This document shows, piece by piece, positions 61,782-64,000 of a DNA stretch of 64,000 nt. The DNA comes from Bradyrhizobium australiense (GTDB lineage Bacteria; Pseudomonadota; Alphaproteobacteria; Rhizobiales; Xanthobacteraceae): the NCBI RefSeq assembly GCF_013114825.1, contig NZ_JAAVLX010000003.1, positions 950,922-1,014,921 on the forward strand, in the 5' to 3' direction. Numbering within the stretch: the stretch's first letter is position 1; each line of letters begins with the position of its first letter. Below the pieces are notes generated by a model. The model was given only the letters and a program-made list of their open reading frames with translations. It searched no databases and was not told the DNA's origin. The translations under genes were made by a program, and so were the position numbers.

Positions 61782-61985
61782 ATGAACGGCAACATATTCA
61801 ACAGTAAGGGAACCCGCGTCGCTGTGGTGGTCGGTCCAGAAATTTTCGATCTTAGCGGCAAGAAGCTCTTTGACCTCAAGGGCAAGAACATCTACCGGCT
61901 ATCCGGTGAATTGGTTGGTCATCTAAATGACGCGAGCGGTACGGAGAAGCGGCTCGACAAGGCGACCGATCGATTGTTCTTGTAA
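61782..61985 (+). CDS. Small protein with octad repeats (4-fold beta flower-like)
   Basis: The 67-residue product has three consecutive eight-residue units, IFDLSGKK, LFDLKGKN and IYRLSGEL, framed by VAVVVGPE and VGHLNDAS. This pattern recalls the small '4-fold beta flower' proteins. AAGGAGG lies six bases before the ATG, a strong site. Role unknown. Confidence 0.68.
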   Translation: MNGNIFNSKGTRVAVVVGPEIFDLSGKKLFDLKGKNIYRLSGELVGHLNDASGTEKRLDKATDRLFL

Positions 61986-62095
61986 TTTCCGACGCCAGCC
62001 CCGACTGGACAAATACCGCTTTGTTCGAGAAATCGATAGCTATTTGCGGAGAAAGGGCGCACGGTTGATAGATGACCACGCGCTCGCGACGGGAA

Positions 62096-62330
62096 ATGAT
62101 TCATTTCAAGCGTCCGTTCCATCTCAAGGGGGTCGGCCGGCTGTTGCCGCCGGGTGCTTATGAGGTCGGAAATGATCGAAGGTCTTTCATTTCGGAGCTT
62201 CCGCCGCGTCGCCACCATGATCATGGTCCCGGGCGCGGCACCGCACCAAACCTCGACGGAAATGATCTCGATCAGCTCGGTCGATCTTTCCGATGCGCAG
62301 CGCGACGACGCGATCGCATCTCGTGAGTGA
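62096..62330 (+). pseudogene. Frameshifted small hypothetical gene
   Basis: The first frame reads IHFKRPFHLKGVGRLLPPGA then YEVGND; the next frame reads IEGLSFRSFRRVATMIMVPG, APHQTSTEMISISSVDLSDA and ends QRDDAIASRE at 62330. Joined by a small deletion near 62175 these give one ~80-residue protein of a type I recall in Bradyrhizobium. Its stop region overlaps the GTG of the next gene, consistent with an original coupled pair. Confidence 0.6.
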
Positions 62331-62619
62331 AACCCCGGTCGATCTCGACAAGCACCGGGGCATGGCGGCGCAGAAAGCGACCGACATCCGCCGCGTGCTC
62401 GCCGACGTCGAGGCCAACGCAAAGCTGCAGCGGGACCGTCAGGCCGCCCTTGAGCTGCAGCTCTTGACCGTCCCGGCTGAGTCGTGGCCGGAGGCGGTCG
62501 CAAAGGCGCGGTACGTCCTGAATCTCTATGCGGCGGATTTAGCGCCGACCGACACGCATCACCGAGACCTGGTGGCCACCGTACTGGCCGACCTCACCCG
62601 CCTCGCTGGTGAAAGCTGA
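62323..62619 (+). CDS. Small hypothetical protein, 98 residues
   Basis: Starting with GTG at 62323, the product begins SETPVDLDKHRGMAAQKATD and IRRVLADVEANAKLQRDRQA, helical and charged, then LTVPAESWPEAVAKARYVLN and YAADLAPTDTHHRDLVATVL. No membrane helix or signal. No family name recognised. It overlaps the end of the broken small gene by 8 bases, so coupling is likely. An in-frame ATG at 62293 is an alternative start. Confidence 0.65.
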   Translation: MSETPVDLDKHRGMAAQKATDIRRVLADVEANAKLQRDRQAALELQLLTVPAESWPEAVAKARYVLNLYAADLAPTDTHHRDLVATVLADLTRLAGES

Positions 62620-62691
62620 CGAAGCGAATATTCCGGCTCGGCAGTCGAGATTCTTGCTATCCAACTTCGAACGCGCAACTGAAAGCATCAC

Positions 62692-62868
62692 ATGCAAAAT
62701 CTCTCGCCGCGTCACGTCAAGACTGAAGAATCGCTCCGCCTCGGTGTCATCTCCGGATGGTACTCCACCAAAGTCAGCGGAACATTCGTCTCTGGCCCGC
62801 ACGATTCCGAAGCCGAGTGCCTGCGCAGGATTGCGGAGATCGATCATCAGCCCGTCAGGAAAAGATGA
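62692..62868 (+). CDS. Small hypothetical protein, 58 residues
   Basis: The short frame reads QNLSPRHVKTEESLRLGVIS, GWYSTKVSGTFVSGPHDSEA and ECLRRIAEIDHQPVRKR. It has no membrane segment. It resembles small conserved Bradyrhizobium proteins of unknown function, from memory only. The ribosome binding site is weak (GAAAG). Confidence 0.5.
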   Translation: MQNLSPRHVKTEESLRLGVISGWYSTKVSGTFVSGPHDSEAECLRRIAEIDHQPVRKR

Positions 62869-62916
62869 TTGGCATGGGAAATTTGTGGTGCGGCCCTCAT
62901 CAGCCGGAGAGATCAA

Positions 62917-63195
62917 ATGACACTCGTGCGCGGCGACATCGGTGGTTATGAATTCAATCGCATGGTGGTCCTGTTCTCGATGATCGACGGCGCCAGGGTG
63001 ATACCGGTCGCCATTAGCGCCGCGGCGATGGACGATCTCGAACATGTCTCCCGCACAGCGGCGGACCAGCGCGAACAACAGTTCGTGCGGCTGCGGGATC
63101 GGATCGAACAATGCGCATCACGAAAATTTCTCGCCGGAGAGTTCGAAGGCAATCCTCCTGGCATTATTCTGCGCGGCATCGATTTTCGCAAATAG
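62917..63195 (+). CDS. DUF1488 domain-containing protein
   Basis: From the ATG at 62917 the product is 92 residues: TLVRGDIGGYEFNRMVVLFS, MIDGARVIPVAISAAAMDDL and SRKFLAGEFEGNPPGIILRG. This fits the small DUF1488 family. The ATG follows GGAGAGATCAA. The in-frame ATG at 62869 lies just after the preceding small gene and is less likely. Confidence 0.75.
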   Translation: MTLVRGDIGGYEFNRMVVLFSMIDGARVIPVAISAAAMDDLEHVSRTAADQREQQFVRLRDRIEQCASRKFLAGEFEGNPPGIILRGIDFRK

Positions 63196-63276
63196 TTCGA
63201 GCAGGTTTGGTTCGAAGTAAATGCGGCGGCATATCCCCGCCTGAACTGAACAGGTGGTCATAGAGGTAGAAACAAG

Positions 63277-63468
63277 ATGAACGAACGCCATGAGATTTTG
63301 AAAAAGGCGCGGGACCGCATGATTGAGGATCGCGATACGCATGCAAAGGTGCTCGCCGCGCCGTTCGATCGTGACAAGGCGGAGCGCGCGCGGCTAAAAT
63401 TCATCGAGATACAGAGCTTGATAGACGCGATCGATCGTGCGATGGCCGCCGAACGGGCGGCGTTTTAG
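63277..63468 (+). CDS. Small hypothetical helical protein, 63 residues
   Basis: The product reads NERHEILKKARDRMIEDRDT, HAKVLAAPFDRDKAERARLK and FIEIQSLIDAIDRAMAAERA. It is highly charged and predicted to be two helices. No family recognised. The codon use matches its neighbours. Confidence 0.55.
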   Translation: MNERHEILKKARDRMIEDRDTHAKVLAAPFDRDKAERARLKFIEIQSLIDAIDRAMAAERAAF

Positions 63469-63477
63469 GGAAGCCGG

Positions 63478-63605
63478 CAGCAAGCGTAGCCCGGGTGAGG
63501 CAGCGACACCCGGGACCTTTTCGCGAGATGCCCGCTCATCGCGGAGCCTGCCATCGGACTCGCGTTCGCGCGACCCCTTGGTTCATGCGGGCTCCTGACT
63601 GATTT
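63478..63605. repeat. Dispersed element, AGCGTAGCCCGGGTGAG type
   Basis: The text CAGCAAGCGTAGCCCGGGTG is shared with the segment near 61206. It continues with GACACCCGGGACC, an inverted partner of CCCGGGTG. Confidence 0.65.
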
Positions 63606-63741
63606 GCCGCGCGCAAGCGAAAATTCAACGCGCGGCTGCGGCAATCCAACATGACGGGCAAATCACTTCGGATTTTCAGAAATCGTGTCAAGCCCGGAAT
63701 CAAAAAATATTCCGCTTAACATGATGGCCAAATCAGCCGCA

Positions 63742-64000
63742 TAACTCCGCCCGTCTCACGGCAGATGAGGGGCGCTTCGCGATCGTCACGAACGTGCGGT
63801 GAGATGCGATGGACGCTGATGACGCGAAAGATGTACGCGCCGAAAGCGTACGGTGAAATCGTGTGGTTCTGGCGCCGCGGTGCTGGCGTTAAGTCCGAGA
63901 GAAGCGAAGCTTCTCGGAGGCGACGGTGGCAAGAAAGCCGTTCACCGGGAAGAGCACGAAGTAAGCCGTAAAGCCATTGCGCAGGGAAGGCCGGGATGCT
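63742..64000. repeat. Long dispersed Bradyrhizobium repeat, cut by the window edge
   Basis: The stretch GCAGATGAGGGGCGCTTCGC to GAGCACGAAGTAAGCCGTAA and AGGGAAGGCCGGGATGCT matches, from memory, a repeat found many times in Bradyrhizobium and Rhodopseudomonas genomes that is often annotated as spurious proteins. A 68-codon frame at 63765-63971 inside it is not a convincing gene. Confidence 0.65.

Noticed and set aside
63765..63971. 68-codon frame at the right edge
   Set aside because: It lies inside a dispersed repeat whose frames are commonly annotated as spurious proteins.
1..64000. CRISPR array, tRNA or rRNA genes
   Set aside because: No regularly spaced identical repeats and no cloverleaf or rRNA-like stretches were recognised by eye; a tRNA scan would settle this.

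Overview
The window looks like chromosome of a Bradyrhizobium-like alphaproteobacterium (Nitrobacteraceae). The support is high GC with strong GC3 bias, the gene sets argH-tlpA-lptM-lysA, etfBA-3-hydroxyacyl-CoA dehydrogenase, ftsEX and aroQ-hisC-tyrC facing metX-metW, a SAM-II riboswitch, a DUF3551 gene, and several families of palindromic intergenic repeats typical of this group. The species assignment is inference. No tRNA, rRNA, CRISPR array or intact insertion sequence was recognised.

Layout. 1-9 kb: a truncated NTF2-like gene, an NHL-repeat protein, a MoxYX-like sensor/regulator pair divergent from a DUF3280 protein, a flavin monooxygenase with an N-terminal NTF2-like domain, an Lrp/AsnC regulator, another NTF2-like protein and a DUF2855 protein. 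9-14 kb: a minus-strand operon of nitronate monooxygenase, LivJ-like binding protein and acyl-CoA synthetase, divergent from a LysR regulator with a perfect 18-bp palindrome between them. 14-26 kb: housekeeping genes (AlkA-type glycosylase, gluQRS, a soluble hybrid kinase, a BrkB-type protein, cobalamin adenosyltransferase, etfBA, hydroxyacyl-CoA dehydrogenase, a YjfB-like protein, tlpA, argH, lptM, lysA). 26-36 kb: envelope and division genes (L,D-transpeptidase, TIGR02302 protein, CpdR-like regulator, zinc-ribbon protein, ftsEX, YdcF).

36-50 kb is more accessory and partly decayed. It holds an OpgC acyltransferase with an odd C-terminal tail, a NarL-type regulator convergent with a MASE1 hybrid kinase that has an exact FixK/FNR-type box upstream, a frameshifted kinase remnant, and an mddA-oxidoreductase operon divergent from an unusual SARP/BTAD regulator fused to an alpha/beta hydrolase. 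It also holds a TAXI solute-binding gene broken by three frameshifts beside a Tat-exported beta-carbonic anhydrase, and a duplicated scrap of the ChaC gene. 50-58 kb returns to biosynthesis: DUF2125, then tyrC/hisC/aroQ-type genes (Tyr/Phe/His), then metX-metW under a SAM-II riboswitch with a terminator/antiterminator arrangement. 58-64 kb carries a secreted CHAP-like protein, a PAP2-type phosphatase, a cluster of very small genes (some with strong ribosome binding sites, one frameshifted) and dense repeats at the right edge.

The best candidates for something undescribed are the SARP-hydrolase fusion facing mddA, the FixK-boxed MASE1 kinase with its facing regulator, and the LysR palindrome at the nitronate monooxygenase operon. 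All functional statements come from reading motifs and recalling families; no database search was run.
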